Assembly (NCBI GenBank): GCA_937900125.1
Contig: CALCEK010000044.1
Location: 1-5,421 of the forward strand
Length of the DNA: 5,421 bases
Reading direction: 5' to 3'
DNA from: an uncultured Treponema sp.
GTDB lineage: Bacteria > Spirochaetota > Spirochaetia > Treponematales > Treponemataceae
Shown piece by piece: positions 1-5,296 of this stretch; position 1 is the stretch's first letter; each line of letters begins with the position of its first letter. The translations under genes and the position numbers were made by a program. The notes under the pieces were generated by a model that was not told where the DNA came from, did no database searches, and was given only the letters and a program-made list of their open reading frames with translations.

Positions 1-120
1 GGCAAAGCGTGCGCCAATGTCGGTGACCACGTGCCACGGGTAATGGCGCAAGTACACAGACCGCGAACCGCAATTAGCTCCGTTGCCCCAGCTCCCGCCG
101 CAGATAAACGCAGAAAGCCC
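1..120 (-). other. Putative DGR variable region (VR), partial
   Basis: The last 33 visible codons of the receptor-binding gene fit the DGR VR consensus: invariant scaffold residues (GG.W, G, GSR, PW, IG.R) alternate with positions that vary in the family. The codons at the candidate variable positions 365, 367, 368, 371, 376, 378, 380, 381, 385, 387 and 389 are AGC, GGC, AAC, AAT, TCT, TAC, CGC, CAT, CAC, GTC and GAC. All end in C or T, as expected if the template repeat has AAC/AAT there and only its adenines are mutated. The scaffold codons between them are poor in A. The 5' limit (about 120) is a guess, and the 3' limit with the IMH sequence lies outside the window. No template repeat or reverse transcriptase is visible, so the call rests on protein pattern and codon pattern alone. 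Confidence 0.78.
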
Positions 121-1185
121 GGTCTCGCTAGGCAAATACGCCTTGCCCATACCCGCGCCTAAAACATCGTAGTATTTCCAAGATGTGCTATCTTGCCTAA
201 TCGTGTAGTCATCTTGCCATTCCCACACATTCCCCGCGCAATCGTGCAAATTATATGCGCTAATTGCATAGGGCTTTACGCCGCTTGCTACATCGTACTG
301 CCCTGTAGTGGTATTTACACTGCACCCCGTGTAAGTTCGCGCCGTGTTGCTAGTCTTAGTCCAACCGTAATTATTAGAGCCATCTTCCCCTTGGGGGCTT
401 CCAAAAGCCCCACTAAGCCACTCTGCATAATGTGGCAAGCGCAAGCCTTGTTTACGCGCAAGCTCATTAAATGTAAACTGGTTCATACCCTCGCTGCCTG
501 TAACGGGGAGCGCACCATACCTTGTGGTAAGGCGGCCACTTTTTACGTGTAAGCCGTTTGCATCATTCATAAAAGTAATAGCCTCTTCCATGCTCGCTTG
601 GAAGGCTCCAAGCCAAGTGCCATGCACTTCCACAAGTCCAGGGTGCGATACTTTTGGCCTATGCTTTAAATCCCACACGGAGTTAGGCACAATGCCTACG
701 GTTATATTATCCTGCCACTTTGTACCGCTTGCACCAAATTTATTACCCGCACTATCTATCGGAATCCACAAGCCATCGTCAGAAACTTTTCTTATGGTTC
801 CATAGTAAAAATGGCAAAACTTTCTTGAAGTCAACGCACTTGAGCCATCGGGAAAAGAATTGTTTTTAGAAAAAACAATTTCAGGGTTTCCGCTATCCAT
901 ACAAATGTAGCCGTAGTAGTCGTAGCCAAATTCTAGCGCATCCCCAGTGTCAAGAAGATTCGCTGGGTTCATTGTAAACGCTTCCTTGTTTACAATCTGC
1001 TGCCAGTTTTCCCCATTCCAAATGGGAATTCCCACGCCCTCTTTAAAAATTAAAATATCCTCTAAATACAAAAAAGGATTTTGCTTTTCTATAAAAGCAT
1101 TATGTAGCGATTTTACATTCCCGCTTTCAGGAATAATCGCAACAGAGCAATCGTCAATAAGGTCTTGATATAATTTCAAACTCAT
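1..1185 (-). CDS. DGR-type variable receptor-binding tail protein, FGE/C-type-lectin fold (3'-truncated by window edge)
   Basis: The frame opens with ATG at 1185 and stays open for 395 codons to the window edge. It is absent from a list of complete ORFs because its stop lies outside. The start is well supported: GGAGGT sits 6 bases upstream, and the ATG overlaps the previous gene's stop (ATGA). Residues 1-137 look like an N-terminal tail-attachment region with LTSRK..HFYYG..RKVSDD at 118-137. From about 170 (VWDLKHRP) the protein has the FGE-sulfatase/C-type-lectin domain: RLPHYAEW at 249-256, NLHDCAGNVWEW at 312-323, then GGSW at 363-366 and GSR at 373-375, PW at 383-384, IGAR at 390-393. 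This C-terminal pattern is known from DGR target proteins (Mtd, TvpA). I infer a phage tip adhesin that binds a cell-surface receptor through a diversified lectin surface. The family's usual ending, a few residues after the IGxR motif, suggests only a short piece is missing. Alternatives: a non-variable FGE-fold tail protein. Confidence 0.88.
   Translation of the reverse strand, partial: MSLKLYQDLIDDCSVAIIPESGNVKSLHNAFIEKQNPFLYLEDILIFKEGVGIPIWNGENWQQIVNKEAFTMNPANLLDTGDALEFGYDYYGYICMDSGNPEIVFSKNNSFPDGSSALTSRKFCHFYYGTIRKVSDDGLWIPIDSAGNKFGASGTKWQDNITVGIVPNSVWDLKHRPKVSHPGLVEVHGTWLGAFQASMEEAITFMNDANGLHVKSGRLTTRYGALPVTGSEGMNQFTFNELARKQGLRLPHYAEWLSGAFGSPQGEDGSNNYGWTKTSNTARTYTGCSVNTTTGQYDVASGVKPYAISAYNLHDCAGNVWEWQDDYTIRQDSTSWKYYDVLGAGMGKAYLPSETGLSAFICGGSWGNGANCGSRSVYLRHYPWHVVTDIGARFA
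858..880. repeat. Perfect 10-bp inverted repeat with 3-base loop inside the receptor-binding gene
   Basis: On the plus strand AATTGTTTTT (858-867), AGA, then AAAAACAATT (871-880): both arms match completely. It lies within the N-terminal half of the variable tail protein and encodes part of EIVFSKNNS. In mRNA sense the hairpin is A/U-rich and so weak, and no U-run suggests a terminator. It may simply reflect codon choice in low-GC DNA. Confidence 0.5.
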
Positions 1186-1460
1186 CCTAACACCTCCATA
1201 AGTGCATTAATTTCCGCATCGCTAAAGCCTAGCTTGTATTTTTCTGCGGCAGGGTCATCTACTGCCTCGTAGTCATCCGCTGTCTGTTCCTCAGCAGGCT
1301 TATCCTTGCTTTTTTCTTTTAAAACATTCATGTAATGGTCATCGCGCAATCGCTGCAAACGACTATACAGTTCCGCCTTGCCCATGTTATACTTTACAGC
1401 ATAACTCACAGCATTTTGCCAATCCTTTTTTGTTTGGCAATACTTTGGTATTCCTACCAT
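1182..1460 (-). CDS. Small phage protein, 92 aa, between tail appendage and variable protein genes
   Basis: The frame extends upstream to a TTG at 1520, but I choose the ATG at 1460 because AAGGAG stands exactly 6 bases before it; the TTG would overlap the previous gene and has no good site. The protein starts MVGIPKYCQTKKDW. It appears helical and charged: about residues 11-50 are rich in K, R, Q and L, residues 50-72 form an acidic, probably disordered stretch (KPAEEQTADDYEAVDDPAAE), and the C-terminus is a short helix (GFSDAEINALMEVLG). No signal peptide or membrane segment is seen. The stop TGA overlaps the ATG of the variable tail protein by 4 bases (ATGA). I do not recognise a characterised family. 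Position directly before the DGR target suggests a minor tail component or a folding/assembly helper for the tip protein; this is inference only. Confidence 0.82.
   Translation of the reverse strand: MVGIPKYCQTKKDWQNAVSYAVKYNMGKAELYSRLQRLRDDHYMNVLKEKSKDKPAEEQTADDYEAVDDPAAEKYKLGFSDAEINALMEVLG
1192..1197 (-). promoter_or_regulatory. Ribosome binding site of the variable tail protein
   Basis: GGAGGT on the minus strand, 6 bases before the ATG at 1185. It lies inside the last codons of the 92-residue gene, so translation of the two is probably coupled. This site supports the chosen start of the edge-truncated gene. Confidence 0.8.
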
Positions 1461-1466
1461 ACTAAA

Positions 1467-1472
1467 CTCCTT
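1467..1472 (-). promoter_or_regulatory. Ribosome binding site that fixes the start of the 92-aa protein
   Basis: AAGGAG on the minus strand with 6-base spacing to ATG at 1460. It decides between this start and two upstream in-frame candidates (ATG at 1493, TTG at 1520), neither of which has a site at proper distance. Confidence 0.75.
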
Positions 1473-1500
1473 GCCGCTTATAAGTGGCCACATTTTATTT

Positions 1501-2082
1501 TTATGATTCAACCTCTGCAAACTGTAAGTTTACCCGCATTGAATCAAACTCACCCCATTTACCAACACCCCACTTCCTCTCGCCCCACTTTCTAAGCCTT
1601 GTGCCTTTTATAATTTTCCCGTCAATCAATCGGCGGGTATAAATGTGTAAGCCGTCATTCTTACATTCCGCCCCAAAAGGCAAAAACTCCTCGTAATATC
1701 CTGCGGGATTTACTATTGCAGCGTAATTTTTTAAGGCATCGTAAGAAATGCCTAAATTCTCCCAGCTTACAACAGTTTCATATCCCGTAACTTCAACTTG
1801 CCTTAAAAGCTGCTTTATCGCGCTGTCAATAAGCTTTACAATGGCATCTGCTACATCGGACTTAAAAACAGTGTCGGGCTTTCGGCTTATTCCGCTGTGC
1901 GTTCCAAAAGCTCTGTACCACAAGGCTTCCATAAAACCTTGAATGTTATTTCTCCAATCTGCAACATAAGGCGTTCCGTCTACACCCTCATCGGTAGAAG
2001 CGTCAATCGCTTTTCCGTTTGGGTAATTTGTAACATCCGTCATGTCCACATGGTCGGAAAACTCTTGATTAAGATGAAACAC
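1501..2082 (-). CDS. Probable tail appendage / fibre-adaptor protein, 193 aa
   Basis: It starts with GTG at 2082, with AGGAGG 6 bases upstream, and overlaps the end of the preceding gp48-like gene by 14 bases. An internal ATG at 2043 (MTDVTNYPNG) has no comparable site. Residues 15-60 (DVTNYPNGKAIDAST, then GVDGTPYVADW) resemble the N-terminal segment of phage tail proteins that lie after the gp48-type gene and join fibres to the baseplate; this is from memory of the family, not a search. Residues 70-95 are probably helical. The C-terminal part (LHIYTRRLIDGKIIKG at about 145-160) leads into a Trp/Gly-rich tandem repeat (KWGER, KWGVG, KWGEF, residues 165-179). No enzymatic motif is present. 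A tail structural role is inferred from order: gp47-like, gp48-like, this gene, then the receptor-binding protein. Exact function is unknown. Confidence 0.85.
   Translation of the reverse strand: MFHLNQEFSDHVDMTDVTNYPNGKAIDASTDEGVDGTPYVADWRNNIQGFMEALWYRAFGTHSGISRKPDTVFKSDVADAIVKLIDSAIKQLLRQVEVTGYETVVSWENLGISYDALKNYAAIVNPAGYYEEFLPFGAECKNDGLHIYTRRLIDGKIIKGTRLRKWGERKWGVGKWGEFDSMRVNLQFAEVES
1546..1590 (-). repeat. Three tandem 15-bp units encoding KWGxx
   Basis: In coding sense the units are AAGTGGGGCGAGAGG, AAGTGGGGTGTTGGT and AAATGGGGTGAGTTT. Each keeps the K-W-G codons and varies at the last two residues. They form residues 165-179 of the 193-aa tail protein. The array probably arose by slippage or short duplication, and the in-frame period keeps the protein intact if units are gained or lost. 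Confidence 0.75.
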
Positions 2083-2794
2083 TTTCTTCCTCCTCGTCTT
2101 TTACCCATTCAATAAAAATCACCGCCGTTGTATGCACGGGCTTTATTGAAAGGATTATGTATTCAATAAAATCGCGCCATTTTTCATTAAGGCGCAAAAT
2201 ATGCGCATAAATAATTTGTCCGTACTTATTCCGCTCTACACCTCCGCAAACATAAAAGCAAGTTTCCCAGTACCGCCTATCAATCGGAATGTCTGTAAGA
2301 AGTGTAGTCCCGTTTTTTAGCGTAGAAGGCACAAAAGAAGAGCTGCCTACGCGGTAGCCATCTATAGCTCTGCGGTTTCCGTCGCACATCCGCTTGTTTC
2401 CGTCAACCGCCTCATAAGCAAAGTTTGACATACGCGGGTTAGAAACTGGCACATTTTCTACAACTTGAATTTCAGGCAAAAAGTTTTGCAAAAGCTCTTG
2501 TAAAAAATCCGCCGTCGCAAGCCCGTAGCGCATCCGCCAAAGTGCTTTTAGAATATTGCGCCGTTGCTCTTCCGTTAAAAGATGCGTAAACTGAATTTGA
2601 AAAGCCTTTTCCCACTCTTCAATATTCCTTGTGTACTCAGGGAATAAATCCAAGTACGCCTTTTCTGCATCAGCCCTTGCGCCCTCTGGCAAAACACTTA
2701 AAGCCTCCGCAAACTTCTTTGTGTTATCATTTGCAATAAACCTAAAAATCCTAGAACGCGGAAAAAGCATTTTTATAGCATCAAAGAATTTCAC
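2069..2794 (-). CDS. Mu gp48/YmfQ-like (DUF2313) baseplate tail protein, 241 aa
   Basis: It starts with GTG at 2794, overlapping the stop of the baseplate J gene (GTGA); the ribosome binding site is weak, so translation is probably coupled. The family pattern is visible: LFPEYTRNIEEWEKAFQ at 50-66, LLTEEQRRNILKALWRMRYG at 72-91, a variable middle, then RRYWETCFYVCGG at 173-185 and the C-terminal LILSIKPVHT-like segment (IILSIKPVHTTAVIFIEW at 213-230). Members of this family, like Mu gp48 and tail protein I, belong to the baseplate periphery of contractile tails and follow the J gene, as here. The extra N-terminal 45 residues before the EW motif are long for the family. Residues 129-149 hold three degenerate 7-residue units around DG. 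The acidic tail (KDEEEESVSS) overlaps the next gene's ribosome binding site. Assignment is from motif and gene order. Confidence 0.83.
   Translation of the reverse strand: MKFFDAIKMLFPRSRIFRFIANDNTKKFAEALSVLPEGARADAEKAYLDLFPEYTRNIEEWEKAFQIQFTHLLTEEQRRNILKALWRMRYGLATADFLQELLQNFLPEIQVVENVPVSNPRMSNFAYEAVDGNKRMCDGNRRAIDGYRVGSSSFVPSTLKNGTTLLTDIPIDRRYWETCFYVCGGVERNKYGQIIYAHILRLNEKWRDFIEYIILSIKPVHTTAVIFIEWVKDEEEESVSS
2089..2094 (-). promoter_or_regulatory. Ribosome binding site supporting the GTG start of the 193-aa protein
   Basis: AGGAGG on the minus strand, 6 bases before the GTG at 2082. It lies inside the acidic C-terminal codons (EEEE) of the upstream gene, so that glutamate run partly reflects the Shine-Dalgarno sequence beneath it. 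Confidence 0.8.
2348..2410 (-). repeat. Three degenerate 21-bp units (AxDGNKR-like heptapeptides)
   Basis: Residues 129-149 of the gp48-like protein read AVDGNKR, MCDGNRR, AIDGYRV. The Asp-Gly pair recurs every 7 residues and a basic pair follows; at DNA level GACGGAAAC is shared exactly by the first two units. This probably is a duplicated surface loop or strand. Confidence 0.55.
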
Positions 2795-4026
2795 ACTGCC
2801 ACCCCGTCAATATACAAAGTGCCAAGTTTACAAAGCTCGCCATAAGTTAAAGTGTAAGAAGTAATTTGCGATGCGTTACTTAAAAGCGATATATTTCCAA
2901 AATCCGCCTTTAGGCTTATGGCAAGCTCATTTATAACGCCTAGCACATTGTTTAGTGTAACTTTATTCAAAACCTCGCTTTCATTGCTCAAACCGCGAAT
3001 GTAAGGCTCTCGCCCTTCAAAATAAGTGGTCAGTGCATTTTTTGCGCTTTCCGCAAAATCGCTAACATCTATTCCCGTTAAACCTGTTAAATACACGTCA
3101 AAACTGCGCACGCTTACGGGCTTTACATTTGAGTAAGTTCCATTCCCTAGCGGGTCTATAACTTGCCCTATCATTTTGCGCATTAAGCCAGTTTCAGGGT
3201 CATAAGTGCATGCTTTTCCAACTTCCAAAAGAAGAGCGGCGTCGGGGATTCTGTCAGGATAAATGCTAGGCTCTCCTGCAACAAAAATAATTATTCCCGT
3301 GCTAGTCCAGTTGTCGCCAGAAATTTCTTCGCTGTCTCCATAAGGGTAAGTTTGTAAAACACCCGTTACCTCGCTTGCATATTCCCTGTAGTCTGCATAA
3401 GCTCCGCCGTGCGGTTTTGTGGAAAAGCGAATATCAACGCGCCGCCTATATTCCGCCTCTGTTTCTTCGTCCGTGCCGTTTTTAGTTACGCTTTCCACAC
3501 TTGCCGTTTTTGCCACACTAGAAAGTGGATTTACAAAATCCAAAACATCGCCCGCGCTAAGGTTTCCGCCAGTTCCACCAGAAGCGCATTTTACGCTTAC
3601 GCTCACAACCTCGCCTGTAAGCAAAACCGTTTCTTCGGTAAGGTAGATTTTCCCTGTAACAGAGCTTTTTAGCTGTGTTCCAGAATTAAGAAACTCGCCC
3701 TCTCGCGTAACAGCAACGGAAATTACACCTTCCCACTGCGTAGCCGCTTTTGGCTCACCCGCGCCGTACAAATTGCCTAGCATAACAAGCGGGTTTATGC
3801 GCGTACCCAAACAATTAACATAGCCAAAATACGCTGTTTTTGGATACTGCTGTAAGCCCCACCAAGCCGTGCTTTTGTAGCAAAGAATAAAAACGCCCGC
3901 GCAAATCTTACTCAAAATATGAATAAAATTCTTTGGCAAAAGTCTAAACGTTTGATTAAACTTGCTGTTAAAGCCGTTGTAAATAATGTCGTAAACTTCA
4001 TTTACAGTTTTGTTTTTCCATGCCAT
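2791..4026 (-). CDS. Baseplate J-like protein (Mu gp47 family), 411 aa
   Basis: ATG at 4026 lies inside the end of the gp46-like gene (25-base overlap); a purine-rich GGGGGA lies about 7 bases upstream. The diagnostic baseplate J region is complete: GTQLKSSVTGKIYLT at 116-130, a Gly-rich turn (CASGGTGGNLSAGDVL) at 147-162, the conserved EETEAEYRRRV at 187-197, then PHGGAYADYREYASEV at 205-220 and the C-terminal YFEGREPY segment at 335-342. Length is ordinary for the family (Mu gp47 is of similar size). Baseplate J proteins form the wedge ring around the central hub of contractile tails and help trigger sheath contraction. Residues 38-50 (ILSKICAGVFILC) are hydrophobic, but this is the usual buried helix of the family and not a likely membrane anchor. 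Neighbours gp45, gp46 and gp48 in Mu order support the call strongly. Confidence 0.94.
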   Translation of the reverse strand: MAWKNKTVNEVYDIIYNGFNSKFNQTFRLLPKNFIHILSKICAGVFILCYKSTAWWGLQQYPKTAYFGYVNCLGTRINPLVMLGNLYGAGEPKAATQWEGVISVAVTREGEFLNSGTQLKSSVTGKIYLTEETVLLTGEVVSVSVKCASGGTGGNLSAGDVLDFVNPLSSVAKTASVESVTKNGTDEETEAEYRRRVDIRFSTKPHGGAYADYREYASEVTGVLQTYPYGDSEEISGDNWTSTGIIIFVAGEPSIYPDRIPDAALLLEVGKACTYDPETGLMRKMIGQVIDPLGNGTYSNVKPVSVRSFDVYLTGLTGIDVSDFAESAKNALTTYFEGREPYIRGLSNESEVLNKVTLNNVLGVINELAISLKADFGNISLLSNASQITSYTLTYGELCKLGTLYIDGVAV

Positions 4027-4484
4027 TGTGCCATCCCCCAGTTTAGCGCGTAAGTATTTTTGTAAATCTCCGCGCCGTTTTTAAGAAGTGTTACAGATAA
4101 GTCAAAGCGATTTACGCTCGCAATGCTCCCTGTAATTTCCAAATCATCAGCAACGCCCTCATCAATAAGCCATTGCAAATCAAGGCGGGCTGCTTCCAAC
4201 GCTTCTTTTGCGCTGTTTGTTGTAAGGGCTTTTCCGTAGGTTGCAGCTTGATACCTGCTAATCATTTTTTTAGTGCCATCCTCGCCCGTGTAATTTCCCC
4301 ACCAGCCCACGCGCTTTTCTACAGTGCCGTCATCTTCGGCGTTTCCGCCAAAAAGAGAGAGCAGCACTGCCGTGTCAAATTCGCGGTCGCAACAAATAAG
4401 CTCATCTTCAATGCAAATTTCCGCGCCATCATTTGTAAGGCGCAAAAGCACATCGCCTTCAAAAATCGCACTTCCCGTTTTCAT
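4002..4484 (-). CDS. Mu gp46-like baseplate protein (GP46 family), 160 aa
   Basis: I start at ATG 4484 (MKTGSAIFEGDVLL), since GGAGG lies 6 bases upstream; the frame can be extended to a TTG at 4508, but that adds an implausible Arg-rich leader (RCRRRR) that is really the ribosome binding site region. The ATG overlaps the preceding stop by one base (TGATG). Family features are TAVLLSLFGGN at 38-48, WWGN at 61-64, the helical segment EALEAARLDLQWLIDEGVA at 94-112, and the strand pair ITGSIASVNRFDLSVTLLKNG at 117-137. GP46-family proteins, like T4 gp25, anchor sheath and wedge in the baseplate of contractile tails. Its place between spike and J genes matches Mu. The protein end overlaps the start of the J gene by 25 bases. 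Confidence 0.88.
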   Translation of the reverse strand: MKTGSAIFEGDVLLRLTNDGAEICIEDELICCDREFDTAVLLSLFGGNAEDDGTVEKRVGWWGNYTGEDGTKKMISRYQAATYGKALTTNSAKEALEAARLDLQWLIDEGVADDLEITGSIASVNRFDLSVTLLKNGAEIYKNTYALNWGMAQWHGKTKL

Positions 4485-4732
4485 CACGCGCCTCCGTCTA
4501 CATCGCAAGGAATAGGCGCAGGATTCGGTGTTCCTGTCGCGCTCCCTACAACTTGAATAATCACCTTGCCCCCTGGTATGGTAATTTCCATATCACTTTT
4601 TAAGTCGTCAAAAATCGCGGCAACAATTTTAATCCACAAGTTTTCAATTTGCACTTTCATTTCCGCACTTGCTTTTGCATCGGTAATAATTGTCGCAATT
4701 TTCTTTCCTGTCTTATTTGCATCTAGTGCCAC
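4484..4732 (-). CDS. Small conserved-position phage protein, 82 aa
   Basis: GTG start at 4732 has an ideal AAGGAGG 6 bases upstream, and the gene lies 14 bases after the spike gene. Residues 1-47 are predicted helical (KKIATIITDAKASAEMKVQIENLWIK around 10-35), followed by IVAAIFDDL and a short beta segment (MEITIPGGKVIIQVVG at 48-63), then a Pro-rich, Cys-containing tail (TPNPAPIPCDVDGGA). No membrane segment or signal is seen. Small proteins of this design commonly sit between spike and gp46-type genes in Mu-like clusters; they are usually left as hypothetical. A minor baseplate or spike-associated component is plausible from position, but no function can be claimed from the sequence. Confidence 0.85.
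   Translation of the reverse strand: MALDANKTGKKIATIITDAKASAEMKVQIENLWIKIVAAIFDDLKSDMEITIPGGKVIIQVVGSATGTPNPAPIPCDVDGGA
4491..4495 (-). promoter_or_regulatory. Ribosome binding site that fixes the start of the gp46-like gene
   Basis: GGAGG on the minus strand, 6 bases before the ATG at 4484, inside the last codons of the 82-aa gene. It argues against the upstream TTG at 4508, which would place this site within the coding region. Confidence 0.75.
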
Positions 4733-4738
4733 TCACTT

Positions 4739-4745
4739 CCTCCTT
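4739..4745 (-). promoter_or_regulatory. Ribosome binding site of the 82-aa protein
   Basis: AAGGAGG on the minus strand with 6-base spacing to the GTG at 4732; it follows the stop of the spike gene (TAA at 4747-4749) almost at once. It supports a GTG start. Confidence 0.8.
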
Positions 4746-4746
4746 T

Positions 4747-5295
4747 TTAAGTTCCTTGTGAAGTATCTCCCACATGCGGAGCGCCAGTAAAAAGGCAAGC
4801 GGGTATTGCGCAAAGTGCGCCTACCCCTGTAGGGCTAACAGTTCCCCCACACTTAAAGCTTCCGCCTGTTACGGTTACATCTCCTTCAGCTTTTATAGTT
4901 TTTGCCTTTACAGTCGCCTCTCCTTTTATCGTAACACTCACATTGTCATCGTTTTTAATCGTTACTTCTTTTGGCGAAACAATTTCAATAGTTCCATCAC
5001 TATTTAGTTTAATAGCAGCTTGCGCTTTCCCGTCTTTGTTACGACTATAAATCCACAAGTCGCCCTCGCTTATGTCTCCCAAATCGCTTTGAAGCTCGTT
5101 CAAAACACCCGCACCGCAAAACTTACCCGCGCCATCTGTTTTAACAAGCAAAATCCTGTCATCTTTTAGCGGAACTCCAAGCACACCCGCTGGCGCATAC
5201 ATTTTTGCATCCGTATTAAGATTAAGGCGAGTTTCAACCGTGCTTATAATAAACTTTTCAAGAGTGTTTTTTAAAAGCCGCCCGATTCTTCCCAC
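4747..5295 (-). CDS. Mu gp45-like baseplate spike protein, about 182 aa
   Basis: Three starts are possible: TTG 5355, ATG 5331 and GTG 5295. I prefer GTG 5295, one base after the upstream stop and preceded by GGGCGG at 6 bases, because it gives VGRIGRLLKNTLEKF, an N-terminus usual for gp45-like proteins; the others add a basic leader overlapping the upstream gene, but ATG 5331 (194 aa) cannot be excluded. Counting from 5295, residues 30-85 form an OB-like region (YAPAGVLGVPLKDDRILLVK at 33-52), then DLWIYSRNKDGKAQAAIKL at 79-97 and alternating short strands at 100-150 (GTIEIVSPKEVTIKN, VSVTIKGEATVKAK, GDVTVTGGSFKCGG) as in a triple-stranded beta-helix. The tip segment CLFTGAPHVGDTSQGT ends the protein. 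Such spikes trim the tail tube end and pierce the outer membrane. The call is from architecture and gene order. Confidence 0.86.
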   Translation of the reverse strand: MGRIGRLLKNTLEKFIISTVETRLNLNTDAKMYAPAGVLGVPLKDDRILLVKTDGAGKFCGAGVLNELQSDLGDISEGDLWIYSRNKDGKAQAAIKLNSDGTIEIVSPKEVTIKNDDNVSVTIKGEATVKAKTIKAEGDVTVTGGSFKCGGTVSPTGVGALCAIPACLFTGAPHVGDTSQGT

Positions 5296-5296
5296 G

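Noticed and set aside
193..805. Plus-strand open frames at 193-552 and 524-805
   Set aside because: They lie opposite the receptor-binding gene, lack ribosome binding sites, and have no recognisable domain, while the minus-strand frame there has clear family motifs.
1..1185. True formylglycine-generating enzyme or sulfatase-modifying factor
   Set aside because: The catalytic cysteine pair is missing, the N-terminal part is phage-tail-like, and the gene ends a baseplate operon; no sulfatase gene is near.
1484..1491. Palindrome GTGGCCAC in the 40-base gap between the 193-aa and 92-aa genes
   Set aside because: An 8-bp palindrome alone is expected by chance; no promoter boxes or terminator U-run accompany it.
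3409..3672. Overlapping plus-strand frames at 3409-3672 and 3419-3646
   Set aside because: They are antisense to the conserved core of the baseplate J gene; composition (Cys/Phe-rich) is typical of shadow frames.
2901..3920. Possible membrane protein from the hydrophobic stretch ILSKICAGVFILC in the J protein
   Set aside because: The stretch is short (about 13 residues) and lies in the normal N-terminal region of baseplate J proteins, which are soluble structural proteins.
4173..4556. 127-codon plus-strand frame with hydrophobic stretches
   Set aside because: It is antisense to the gp46-like gene with its family motifs, and no start signal is seen; hydrophobicity follows from the complementary reading.
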